From Syngnathus acus (lineage: Eukaryota > Chordata > Actinopteri > Syngnathiformes > Syngnathidae): a DNA stretch of 64,000 bases. Made by a program: the position numbers and the translations under genes. The stretch's first letter is position 1. Every line of letters starts with the position of its first letter. The stretch lies in the NCBI RefSeq assembly GCF_901709675.1, contig NC_051088.1, forward strand, positions 8,768,193 to 8,832,192, written 5' to 3'. Shown here piece after piece: positions 49,395-61,000 of this stretch. The notes below the pieces were generated by a model. The model ran no database searches. It had not been told where the DNA came from and saw nothing but the letters and a program-made list of their open reading frames with translations.

Positions 49395-50019
49395 AGGGCG
49401 CTCTAGGCCTGTGGAATAATTGGAACTGCAACTGACAATGAGTCTGACGTCAGCGCCACATCTACTTCCGGAGTCAGCTGAGTTGTTTATAATTGACACA
49501 GTGGATGAAGATTTCGATGGATTTAATGATTTGGAGTGACACGGACGGTTCGATAAACTTGTTATTTATGTTATAGTCATTTTATATATAGTTTATATAG
49601 TTATATAGGTCTGTGGCATAACTGGAACCGTAACTGACGATGAGTCAGACATCAGCGCTGCATGTACTTCTGGAGTCAGCGGAGTTGTTTGACACAGAGG
49701 ACAAGGATTTCGATGGATTTAATGATTTGGAGTGACACAGATGGTTCGATAAACTTATTTATGTCATAGTTATTTGAATAACTCTTAATATGTTACGTCA
49801 GGCATATTAACGTTAGCATACTGTACCGGTCAGCCTGTTGCCTATTAATGTCTGTTCTTGGTGTTGGATTTTGTCAAATAAATTTACCCCAAAAATGCGA
49901 CTTATACTCGGGTGCGACTTATATGTTTTTTTCCTCTTTATTGTGCATTTTATGGCTGGGGCATATTATACTCCGGTGCAATTTATACTCCGGTGCAAAT
50001 TATACTCCTTAAAATACGG
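49395..50019. mobile_element. MITE-related composite, left end lost
   Basis: Two AT-rich units of about 202 bp ('ggcctgtggaataa' at 49406, 'ggtctgtggcataa' at 49608) carry 'gatggatttaatgatttgga'. They are followed by a decayed right arm with repeated TATACTCCGGTGCAA-type motifs ending AATACGG next to TA (50020-50021). It shares its interior with the element at 44342-45380. No left arm: it abuts the truncated SINE. Confidence 0.65.
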
Positions 50020-50021
50020 TA

Positions 50022-51390
50022 TATGTAAATATGAAATGAAAAGTATAGATTTCTTTGAAAGTCAGCAAAGTTACAAAATCACCAGGGGTTTTGAAGCAAT
50101 CCACAGTATTTGTTGATGTACTGTCAATACCTAAAAATAACAGCAGAAATGCTGTGACTCTATTGTCTCATAACTCTCCTCAAATGTTTTCAGTCTACCC
50201 GTCCAAAAACTGGTCTGACTGCTCCAATACATTTGGTTGAGAGTGTGTCACGACCGAACATGATGATAATGACAGTTAGTTTGTAGTTACAACATAGCTA
50301 ATTAACACTTTAAAATCTTTTTACAGAGCAGGATAATTATCCATGTGTGTTAGGAAAGTACTCCGGAAGAGTTGTGGCTGCCTTACCAAAAAAACCTTCA
50401 AAAGCTCTCTAGTGGTGGCCTTTGGCTAGTTCCTCAATCATTCTGTAAATACACATTTGACATAAAATATATAGTCTTTTGTACTTGGAGGCAAATTGCT
50501 TATATTATATATTTGATTTTTAAGATGATTCCTGTATTCACAGAAAGCTATTTGTGCGGGCTGGCAAAAGTGGTTTCTTCTCTTGTGGTGGACTTGCGCC
50601 ATCTTTGGGTTGACTCACACTGAGGAGGGATTTTTGATAGGAGTTTTTCCACTTAGTCATGAGCAGCCAGCACATCCAAAACCAAATATTTGGTTTTATT
50701 ATGAAGCAACATATTTTCTGGTGATGATGAGCAAAAAATAAAATCACTGACTTTTCCTGTGTGGAGGTGTGTTAGGTGGGTTGGGCAACCAGTCACTCAG
50801 AGATTTGGACAGCAAAGTTGGCATTGGACGAATTTCCAAGGTTGCTTCTGGATGAAAGCAACATCATGTCCCGCAGGTCTTTCTTTTCGTTCCACTCGAC
50901 TCTTTCTTTTCTTAAGTGTCTGATTGGACCTCGGTGGTGCGGTGCCGAGCCAACGCCAGCTCCTTCCTCCCTCTAGGCCTATGATTAGAGCCAACTAGAA
51001 TAAAACACACCATTGTGTTTGCCTTGTTGCTTCGACCAACTCAAGACTTTTTCAACACTGTTACATCATACTCCTGGAACGTTAAATGTTAAAAAGATCA
51101 TAGTGCGTGTATACTTAATAGAAAAATAGGATGAACGATGCGGTGTTGAGGCAGGGGAGGGGGAAAGCAGCAGAGAGTGAGTTTGTGGAGACGGCGAAAG
51201 GGGGGGGGGGATTGGTGGGACAAGGACGTGTTTAGGAGGAAATCTGGAACCAATATACTTGGAAAGCTTCCATGTTGAGGAGAAAAAATCATTGAGGCTT
51301 GATTTGGTTGGCTGTAACAGACACGTTGTTCCTTTGATCACAGTGCCCCATAGTTTAGGGTTCCTGTTGTACCGAGCCTTAAAAAAAAAT
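50022..51390. other. non-coding, upstream of the twist gene
   Basis: No exon supported. A G-run lies at 51200-51209. Distal regulatory sequence for the twist gene may lie here, but no specific site is recognisable. Confidence 0.4.
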
Positions 51391-51401
51391 AGACTTGCAC
51401 A

Positions 51402-51470
51402 CCAATCAGTGATTCCGATGGGCGGACCGCCGAAAGCGTCTAGGTCCCCTCCCTTTTTTAAAAGTCAGAT
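51402..51470 (+). promoter_or_regulatory. twist core promoter: CCAAT box, GC box, TATA-like element
   Basis: Upstream of the twist coding exon lie, in order, CCAAT (51402-51406), GGGCGG (51420-51425) and a TATA-like TTTTTAAAAG at about 51455-51464. The spacing predicts transcription starting around 51485-51495, giving a 5' UTR of about 230 nt. The order and spacing are those of a TATA-type vertebrate promoter; the start site itself is inferred. Confidence 0.5.
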
Positions 51471-51717
51471 TCAAGTTTCTGTTGGATCACATGCAGCTCG
51501 AGGAGCAGCGGGACACGACGACCAATGTGGTGATTACTGGCTGCCTTGCGGGGAATGTGGATGAAGAAGCGTGGTGATAAAAGGATAGTTGAATGTTGCG
51601 TTCTCGCCCTTTGTGACAAAGAAAAAGATTCAGCAGTTCCTAAAAATCAATCTGAGAAGAAGAGACTTAACAAGAGGACTTGAAAGTAGCCGTCAAGGAA
51701 AGAAGTGTTACTTGAGT

Positions 51718-52347
51718 ATGAGAGACGAGGAGCAGACTGGCGCAGATCATCTGGTGGGAGCCGTGGTTTCCAGTGAGGAGAACATCGGGAAAGCTCCATC
51801 AAATGCATGTCCTGTCCTCGTGGCAACGCCTGCATTCCGCAGGCGGAAACGCCACACAGCCTCACCTGAGGCGGGCGTCGCCACTGCCGTGGCATCAACC
51901 GACAACAAGCCGGAAGACGACATCCGCATCGATACTCTGACTGGACTGAAAAAACTCAAAAGGAGTCCGCAACATCTGCCCGCTTCTTCGGGGACATCCC
52001 TTTCCCCGGTTCCTGGTCCAAGTCCTGGTGGGTTGTCGCCCCTGGAGGACCCACATGGCCAACGTGTGATCGCCAACATCCGAGAGCGCCAGCGAACGCA
52101 ATCCCTGAATGAAGCCTTCGCCTCCTTACGTAAAATAATCCCAACGCTCCCTTCAGACAAACTGAGTAAGATCCAGACCCTTAAATTGGCGTCGCGCTAC
52201 ATTGACTTCCTGTACCAGGTTCTACAGAGCGACGAGATCGATTCAAAGCTGAGTGGCTGTAACTACCTGGCCCATGAGAGACTAAGCTATGCCTTCTCTG
52301 TCTGGAGGATGGAGGGGGCCTGGACCACTATGTCTGCCAGTCACTAG
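51718..52347 (+). CDS. twist3: Twist-family bHLH transcription factor, probably twist3
   Basis: A single coding exon of 209 aa. Residues 41-45 (RRRKR) and 78-82 (KKLKR) are basic, NLS-like segments. Residues 115-167 form the bHLH, starting [20 protein letters not shown] and including [20 protein letters not shown]. Residues 184-204 are the Twist/WR box ([19 protein letters not shown]), ending TTMSASH. Family members dimerise with E proteins, bind E-boxes and control mesenchyme and neural-crest fates. The start at 51718 has A at -3; an in-frame ATG at 51589 has a poor context and would add 43 residues unlike any Twist. Compared with TWIST1/2, the bHLH has conservative changes (V to I, A to S) and the N-terminal half is unrelated. 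Together with the HDAC7-like neighbour, this points to twist3. Twist identity is certain; the paralog is inferred. Confidence 0.93.
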   Translation: MRDEEQTGADHLVGAVVSSEENIGKAPSNACPVLVATPAFRRRKRHTASPEAGVATAVASTDNKPEDDIRIDTLTGLKKLKRSPQHLPASSGTSLSPVPGPSPGGLSPLEDPHGQRVIANIRERQRTQSLNEAFASLRKIIPTLPSDKLSKIQTLKLASRYIDFLYQVLQSDEIDSKLSGCNYLAHERLSYAFSVWRMEGAWTTMSASH

Positions 52348-54694
52348 CCTCGTCTTCGACAAAACAATGTTCTCACTCGATTTCAAATGGATCGCCCGTT
52401 TGACCCACAAGTCACTGGTTACATCATTGCTTTGGCTCGATGATGAGGCAAAGACTATGACTCTTAATGAGAACATTTGCTTGAAACATCCACTTTTCTA
52501 GTTTGTTGAGTATAAGATATTGATTCATCCCGGGGGCTTTTGTTTTTGTTGTTGCCTTCAAACAAGGATGCTAAATTCCAATCTTTCTGACAATCCTCCA
52601 AAATGATGTCTCTCATGACTAAGCCTGGGCCCTGGAACTGAAGTTTCATCCCTCGTTCTACGTTCATCCTGAGCACTGCAACATCACCACCATCACCGTA
52701 GGTATGCGTCCTTAAGTTATCTTAAAAAACAAATGTCCAGCCTTTCATTTTTGATATTCACTGTTGGTCGTGTCCAAGGTCCCAGCTGACGCGGTTGAAT
52801 TCCAGACAGGTCATTTGTCAGTTCGATAGGTAAAACCGACCAACTCACGTCACTTGAATTCTCATCCTTTTTGCTCATTATCAATAAGAGTGGAAAAAGC
52901 ACCCATTGCCGCCCGCCAGTCTTCAGTCTCTACTCAAACCGACCTCCTTTGTTCTCGTGCCAAAGAAACCCTTGCAACCGCTCGCAAATTCTTTCCCCTC
53001 GTTTGGCCCTAAATGTGCTTGCGTTGCACAAAAAGAGTGCGATAGATTCGCGGCGAGCTGACGACGAGGACTAATGAAAACAAACGGTTTTTGAAAAAGC
53101 GATGAATCATATGTGGTGCCATCAAAGGAGTAGGCCCATGTGGGGGCTCTCCCACTGGGCTAATATAAACCACTGGGAGTGATGGAGGAGGTGAGAGCTG
53201 ATTTATGTAGCACACATGCATAGGTGTAACCCCACCACATCCCCCTTTCCTCAACATACACAAACCTATACGCACCAATGTCTATTTTCCTGATCAAAGA
53301 TTTTAAGATTTAAGATTAAGATTTTAAGACCTGCTGGTTTTTTTGTGGTGGACCAGCCAGGAAGCTTCCTAATATTGGCTCATATAAACAATCTTATAAT
53401 GTTTATGATAAGCAAAACGTTAGGTTTAGAACATGTATTGACCACTGAATATTTTCCATTTTTCATAATATATTTTTCAATGGATGTACAGTATAGAAAT
53501 GTAAAAGATGCATTCTCCTAGCCCACTAACACAGAACTCCAAGCAAACAACAAAATAACATTGTAATATTTTGTTCCAGCTCAAAGTGCTCTCTTGCATA
53601 AAAACTATTCAAGGACAACAGAATTTTTTTTTTAAATTCTCACAACTAAATTCAAAAAATGTATTGAGGTACTATGTTTGTCTTGCATTTATTCCAAATC
53701 AGCACAAAACTATTAGGCCTACATATATATAAGGCAGCGTAAGACTATGATCAGACCGCAGAAAAAGGTGACCCAAAATCGGAATTTTTGGACCATATGT
53801 GACCCCTATCTGATTTTTTTTCTTTTTTTTTTATGACAGTTATCTCAGTTAAAAAAAATGTCCTCCCAAATCCCACCTGTGCTGCCGCCAGTTGCCCATC
53901 CCTGGACTAGACTTGAGACTCCTGCAGAGAACAGCTATCCCAGTTCGAACCCAAACAGTTTACCTAAAACACAACCAGAACAAATGAGATCTACGAAGCA
54001 CGCAAATAAAATAATTGCTTGAAATTTTTTTTATTGCATACACATGTAAACCAATAAAATCCTCTTGCACAAATTAATAAAATACAGAAAAAGTTCAGGA
54101 CTGACAAGTAAATAGGACTTCAAACATTTTGCCGATGTCCATGAATTTTCTCTTTACACCTCTAGGGAAGCCCAGAAGTAGTACAAATCTTATTTTTTTA
54201 TTCCCATACAGATTACATATAAACATTATAAACAGTGTATATAGTAAGAGATTTTCACATTTTAGGGCTACTTTATAGTTTGACATCCTAACTACAAGTA
54301 GAATCAAAATCATTGCATATTTCTTTTGGTCTCTCTGAAATTCCATCAATTGTAACTGTACTACCCTGTGAATATCAACATTTCAATGGTATTTAAAGCA
54401 GTAACCCGTTCGCCTTTCTGTCTTTTCAGCTGCTCGGAAAAGGAATTGTCTGTTGCGCAACACCCTTTCTGCGATTCCTGCTATGTGGACCTTGGCTTGC
54501 CAATTTCAGGCATGAGAGGACCGTCTGTCTTATTGAGAACATGGATCTATAAAGAATTGGAGAATGTGCAGTTAAAACTAGATTTTGGACAGAGATGACA
54601 AAACAGGATCTGTATTAAAGAGGCATTTTGCTTTCATATTTGCACATCGGCACGTACGGTACGTTATTCAAAATCTAAGTGTTCTGCCAATAAA
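52348..54694 (+). other. predicted twist 3' UTR with one intron and distal poly(A) site
   Basis: After the stop codon a good donor AG/GTATGC ends exon 1 at 52701. A pyrimidine-rich acceptor (ctttctgtcttttcag) ends at 54429, giving exon 2 from 54430. An AATAAA at 54689-54694 follows 'tctgcc' and would end the message near 54710-54720. Known TWIST1 genes have exactly this arrangement, with one coding exon and a second exon wholly in the 3' UTR. The prediction rests on splice-site and poly(A) consensus; AATAAA motifs at 54054 and 54079 fall inside the intron. Confidence 0.5.
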
Positions 54695-54719
54695 GTTCAT
54701 TTCATGGCTTATTTTGTTA

Positions 54720-57700
54720 CAGCCGTGGTGGTGATGTTGCAACTAGCATTAATCCAGGCACCCCGCCCTTTTTGTCTCCAGCCTCTTGTTAAATGCTGTC
54801 TCACAGTCCCCCCCCCCCCCTTTTCTGTTAATGAGGTCTGCACGCCTTCCTTTGCCTGGTCAGTCAGGAACAATTAATACTGCCAAAATAACGCTCTTTA
54901 ATACGCAATTAAAAGGCACCAGAGGTATTTATAACTTGTTTGGGCCTTTTTGAGTTGCTTTTAAAAGACAAAGACAGTTCAGTTTCCACAAATTCTAAGG
55001 TACATGCTCAAACTGAGTAATTCACAATGGTATCTTTCAATGGTTTATCAAATGGGCACTTGCTGAGGTAGAAAACAATCAAACTAACTTATGATTTGTA
55101 TTACAAATGAATGAGGCATGAGGCAGCTAAGTGGACAAGCAAGTTGCCTCACGGTACTAAGGTTTGGGTTCAAATCTTGGCTCCAACTTTCCTATGTGCG
55201 GTTCGCATCCTGTCTCCATTCTTGTGTGGGTTTTCTTTGGCTTCCCCTGCCAAATCTACAAATGACAAGAACTGCCTGAAACGCTTCAGACTCAAACTAT
55301 CTAACACCAATAACTAATTTCCCAAATAATAATAAAGAAAAACATAAAAGAGCAAGACAAAACACTTTAGCTTTGCGTTATTAATCAGTTGATCATTGTA
55401 TGCAGCTTTACAGTCTGAAAAAAACAAGTTCTTCGTTTTCAATAAGTATTTCTTTTTAATCAGGAGGAAAAGACAAAAGTACAAAATAGAAAATCTTTCT
55501 ATACATACATATGGTAAGAAATTGGACGAAAACACAACACATACAGTATAGGTCATTAGGAAAGGATAGCATAAAATCCAATTCAACAGTATGACTGCAA
55601 GTCCAGTTAGTTAAACAGTTACCAATACGCATAAACCTACTAAATGCAACAAGGCACGTAGCTGATGTGTATTTTGGTCTTGGAAGATTCTATTTACAGT
55701 GTATTTCTTATAAGAAGAGTACACGTGACATCAGCAAAAGAGGCAGTTAAGAAGAAGGGAGGCTATTTTGGCCTCTGCATAAGACAACATCCACTGATAA
55801 CAGATCACACAACGGTACTGCAATTACAGTACGTACACACACACACGCGCAGACACACACACGCAGACACATTTACTTCATGAACACCACAAGCTGTGGA
55901 AGAGCCACTAAAACAACACAGTCGTTCGTTCATAACAGGGCTGGCGAACGTAAGGCCCGTGAGAGCATTTTATCCCACCGTGGAATTGTCAAAACAAATT
56001 AAACCTCAGATGAAGTGAAACCAATAAAAGCTCGTAATAAAATACCGTATAATAATCAATATGTTTGGTCATTGCATTAAGTTCTTTTCATGAACTTTGA
56101 AGACTAAAAGGAACCCTAGTAGGAAAAAGTACTGCCTTGGGCTGAATTTACATTGCAGAATTCAAGTGACACATTTTCAAAAAAATGCATGGAATTGGAG
56201 ATCTGAAATTTGGAATTAGGCCTCTTCCAAATGTGAATACAAATCTGATATGAGTTTTAAAAAAAAAAAAAAAGGTTGGGCTCTATATTACAATCCTAAT
56301 TGCCTAACTGATTTTCTGGCAAAATGAGGCTAATTGCAATTATGTCCTGAGGTGCTGCATTCTTGAATCCGAATTGTCAGTTTTCTAGTTGAATTATACT
56401 GATTAAAGGTCACATTATCAATGTAAATGTTTGTTCCCCAAGTTGAAGTGATTTCTAATTTTATGAAGAAAATGAAGATTACCAAGAGGATTCATTTTTG
56501 CTACACTCTATTTTGTGCCAAAGAAGCCCTTCTCTCCACAAAAGACAACATTTTGCCAACATGACGCCATGACTCGAGTGGTTATACTCGTTAGATTAGG
56601 ACTTAGATTTTAAAAACATGCATAAAAATAAGTCAAATTTATACAGTGCATTGCTTTTTGTACACAATACTACAAAACTGTTTTCTGGCCCTGAATTTTT
56701 TTTTTTGTTTTACAATCAAAAGTCCAATCTAAATGTGGACATCAGTTTCCTAGGTATGTGTCCTTCACTGAATCCACAGAATTATAAGCGCAGTATACAT
56801 TTTGGATAGGCAAATTCATTCGTTTAGTTAGTTTTCAAGAACTCTTGGATTATGAAAATAACAAATTGCAACATAGATGAGACTAAATTCAATTATAATA
56901 CTGCAACCAGCAGAGACGCTGGTAGCTATGAGCGCGCACGTCTGCCCAAAACACCACTGGTATGGAAATGAACAGACAGAAGTTCTTGTCAAAAAAAACA
57001 ACAACTAATAGTTAATAAATATTTAAATCTCACCATGGGAAATAAGGTCAAAAAATGCCCAGCCCTTGCATACATTATGGTCCCCATTATTGTTCCTATT
57101 AAAGCCCTGATTTCCAAAAGCTGGGTATTTTCATGCAGGCACTTCTACTTGGATGACATTTCCCATACTGGCACGATGGAATGAGAAACGCTACTCAATG
57201 ACTCGTGCTACATCAGTCAAAGCAAATGCTGCTTTACTTTGCGGAATATGAAGTTCAACGGTATCTGGGTTCATCGGTGTTATTAGGAGGTTATAAGACA
57301 TTGCAGGGTAAAGATCAATGCAAGTAGCTTTCAATTACCCCCCAAAAAAAACATTTCTTAAGAGCATCGGAGCATTGTTTTCTACCCAGGCTTTGGAATT
57401 TTTCACACTTCACATTAACGAATGAACAGTGCAATTAAGCAACAAGGACTTTTGCCCTTTTTTTTTTCAACAAAATTGCAGCTGTGTCACATAGTGGTTA
57501 AACTGCAGTCAGGATGTTATTAAATCTCAAAATGTTACATACTTTTTCCATAGTCATTCTATTTGTCCTTGGGGGGGGGGTTAAAGTGGCATGAAGCGGG
57601 AGTGGGAGGAATCCAAAGTCCTCCGATGGACGCAGTCCTTGGTCCGAATGTTAAGGCAAAGTTGAGGCGAGAAAGCCAGCATCTGCAACATAGTGCTTGA

Positions 57701-58013
57701 AGGAGAAACTTGAATGGTGCGTGTGTGAGTGTTCAGAGCTGTACAAAAGGCACAATTCATTATCAGTCAAGTTCATAAAACATCTCGTATTGCTCTTTGG
57801 TGAGGTTTCACAAGGTTGGCGCCGAGTGGTTCTCAGCGTTGAGGTGCTTATGTCGCGTTTGTGTGTCTGTGTGGCCACAAGGCAAGATGGATGGATGAAT
57901 GGATTGTTTGTTGCCCCTGCCGCCCATTGCCATGCTGGTGAGCGGTGCTGGAGATCCAGTGCTACAAGTGGCCCCAGTCTAGTTCCTGAAGGGGAGTTGA
58001 GTGAGGCCAGCGT
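54720..58013. other. convergent intergenic space and HDAC 3' UTR
   Basis: This interval lies between the predicted end of the twist message and the HDAC stop codon. The HDAC 3' UTR must occupy its right part on the minus strand; an ATTAAA on the minus strand near 55452 is one possible poly(A) signal, far from certain. A V-SINE relic is at 55108-55240 and AC-rich runs at 55833-55864. No other gene seen. Confidence 0.45.
55108..55240 (+). mobile_element. old V-SINE relic
   Basis: Plus-strand tRNA-like head ('aggcagctaagtggacaagc', 'ggtttgggttcaaatcttgg') followed by a decayed central block ('cttgtgtgggttttctttgg'). Strongly diverged and 3'-truncated. Confidence 0.6.
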
Positions 58014-61000
58014 TCACATGGAGTCACTGTCATGTTCCATTGGCTCATCCGGAAGGCTACAAGAAAGACAGAAAACTGGAGGTCAGCCTCTTTTTCTCCT
58101 CCCAGAAAATCTGATTGGCGAGCTCTGCCAAGGAGATGCCACTACTTTGGGGGCAAGTGAAAAAAGAGCAACGCAAGGAGCCAGTATGATGGGGAGGACG
58201 CAAAGGTGCCGATCCCGGATATTTCCCCACTTCCTGGTACTTTTGTGACAGTAAATGCATAAAATTTGGTGTGGTTCCAAACGAGGATTATCCATCCATG
58301 GAAAGTCCCTTTTCACTTGCTGTAAACTGTACATGAATTTATGATGCACACACGGGAATAATATATGATTCATACAAAAAAAAAAAAAGATGATACTGGA
58401 GCCTGTTAAGGGACATTTTCCTGGAATCTCTGGAGTCGGTTGAGAGCAAATGACAACCGACGCATATCATCACCCCTGCACCTTGTTTTTCAAGATTTAG
58501 CTTTTTGGAACTCAAACATTGATTTTGGCGTATCGGGTGAAAGATTTCACACTTGCATCTGCAAAAGAGAGCTGCTATCTCAGAAGGAATCAGCAAATCT
58601 AAAGCCATTTTGACCATTGTGAGTCGATAAGGACAACTGGCAATGTGACAAGCGCTTCTAAAGTCCTCCATGGCAAATTCACAAAAAAGCAATTATGACT
58701 GCTCTTCTCTTGACTAATGCTCCATTTGAGTAAATTTTTCTAGGGCAAGTGACGCACTACTGTTCAACCGCTGCAATTTGACATGTCAACTTGGAGCAGT
58801 CTTCAGAGTTTCAGCCTGTGCCACCTTATTGGTGAATATTTTTAACTGAAACTTGTCATGCAGTCGCAAAGGGGCATCCACGAGTAGCTGACCATATGAA
58901 AGAGTCCAAGAGATTCATTGAGAAATAATGAAGTCATCATCCACTTTTTCCAAATGCTTGGTATTGAACTTAGGTTGAAGTGGGTGGTCACTCCAACCAG
59001 TCTTAATATTGACTGCCATTTCTGGGAGCTCTTGTCACATTGCTACTAAATGATTTACAGTTAAAGCCAAATTATTCATATTGTTGACTTAATTTAGGAA
59101 GAATTGAACATTGGTTTGATGAATGGGTGTTTATGGTGGAAATACATTCAAGTGTTGAGTTTAATTTGTGCTGTGAGCCTGTGACTATGCTTGCAGCTAA
59201 ATTTTTTTAAATTACAAACTGTGTGAGACCTGATACTGGGCGGATGTTGTGTCATTCTTTGCCGCCTTCTAGTGGTGATGTATCTGAGGTTTGCTTATAC
59301 GCTGTACCTAAGTGTACTTAACTGGATTTTTTTTTTTTTAAAGTAGACGCTACTTGATTACACAATGCACAGTTTGACTCATTGATTCATTTGCGTACTA
59401 CTTGAGTAAAACTATCACTGGTGTTAATTGTAGCACACTTTAAAAAGCATTTGACTAAGCGATGTCTTGTAACTTGGGAAAACTCTTACAATGATGCACT
59501 TGTGCTTTGGTAAGGAGCAACGTCATTGTTGCACACTATTATCCTCACATCAGGAAGTTAAAAAAAAAAATCAACTTGTGTATGGTTTTTTTCTTCGTAC
59601 CTTGTTATACCAAAGAAGTTAATTGCGTGGGTTAAATATTTGCTCATACTAGATGTTACTGCCTGATGACTGTGAAATGTTGAGGAGTTATGAGTCGAGT
59701 ACCTCTCACTGGAAAGAACTCCCACAGAGAGCAAGGCCAGAGCATTGACGGCATCCGTTTCCTCGCAGTCTCGTCTCTGAGCAGCGAGGTAGGACAGAGC
59801 CACGGAGCCACTGTATGCTTTCACACTCTGCCAGTACTGACCTGAAACACACAACATACACAGATAAATGACTAAATTATGCAGTGGATGGTGACTGGAC
59901 AGACATTAGTACAGATGGCCTTTATAAATAGTATTTTATTTTATTTGTGCTTATTATTGTTATATAAAATTACTTTATTTTTTATATTATTGTTTGCGGC
60001 TATAACCAGGAAATTTCTGTACTGTGTGATACATTCGTAATTAAAAGTGAAGAATTAAATCGCTTCGATGCTCATTTACGTTGTGCGCCTTGCCTTTCTA
60101 GTGTGCACGCTACGCCACCAGGGGGCAGTGTACAACAGACGTTCTTGAGAAACAAAGAAGTGTTTCACAACTAAGTGACTGAGTCGACTGCCGTAATATT
60201 CAGCCGATTTACGCAGAGGATAAATAATAAATGCCTGTGAGTATTGTTGAATTGTCTGTCAACATGTTTGTGGCCAAGAGTAACAACACTGTGTCTAACA
60301 GTGTCTATTGCATTGTGTGCCAGCATTAAGCGAGCATGTTTTGGAAATTGTGTTTTGGTTAAAGACACAATGCGTAAATTCATTTTATGTTTAAACTTCA
60401 ACTTGAAACGGTATAAAGACCATTTCTAGTAAGCCCTTGGCCCCGCTTAAGAAGATTTGTTCACTGTCTGCTGTTTAACATTTACTGGTGTCCGTTGTAC
60501 CACCCCCCACCACCCGAAAAATGAAATGCGTGAGTCAGGTCACTAACAACTGAAGGTTGCGAATACAAGGATTGCTCACTTTGAATTTGTATGACCGTCT
60601 GCAAGGAGCGGATAGCGTTATCATTTGGTTTCTGCAGCAGAACCTCTTCTGATAGTGGGTCCTACGGGACAAAGAGGACACAAAAGACGGGGAAATACAT
60701 CAGAAACTTGTTTAGTCTGACATTTAGGAATTCAAATTAGGCAAAAACCTCACGGACAATTCAGAGTCAAGTGGTTGCATGTGGCGATTTCTTCTTCTTT
60801 TTTTTTTTTTTTAAAGAACACCATTACCCAGCATGCCTCACCTGTGCACCGAGAAGCGCACTGACACAGGCTTCTGATGCATCGCAGATGGCTGTGAGGT
60901 CATGACCTCCCTCCAGGGACAAAACCAGACGGCCCCCTGCTAGAGACATCAGCTGGCGAGTCAGGAAGCTGAAACCTATGAGATGCAGCACACACAAATA

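Noticed and set aside
51589-52347. Twist start at the first in-frame ATG (252 residues)
   Set aside because: Poor start context and 43 residues unlike any Twist; the ATG at 51718 has A at -3 and starts acidic (MRDEEQ) like other family members. Kept as a finding only.
57697-58248. 183-codon plus-strand open frame overlapping the HDAC 3' end
   Set aside because: It is antisense to the HDAC last exon and 3' UTR, shows no domain, and the opposite strand is clearly the coding one.
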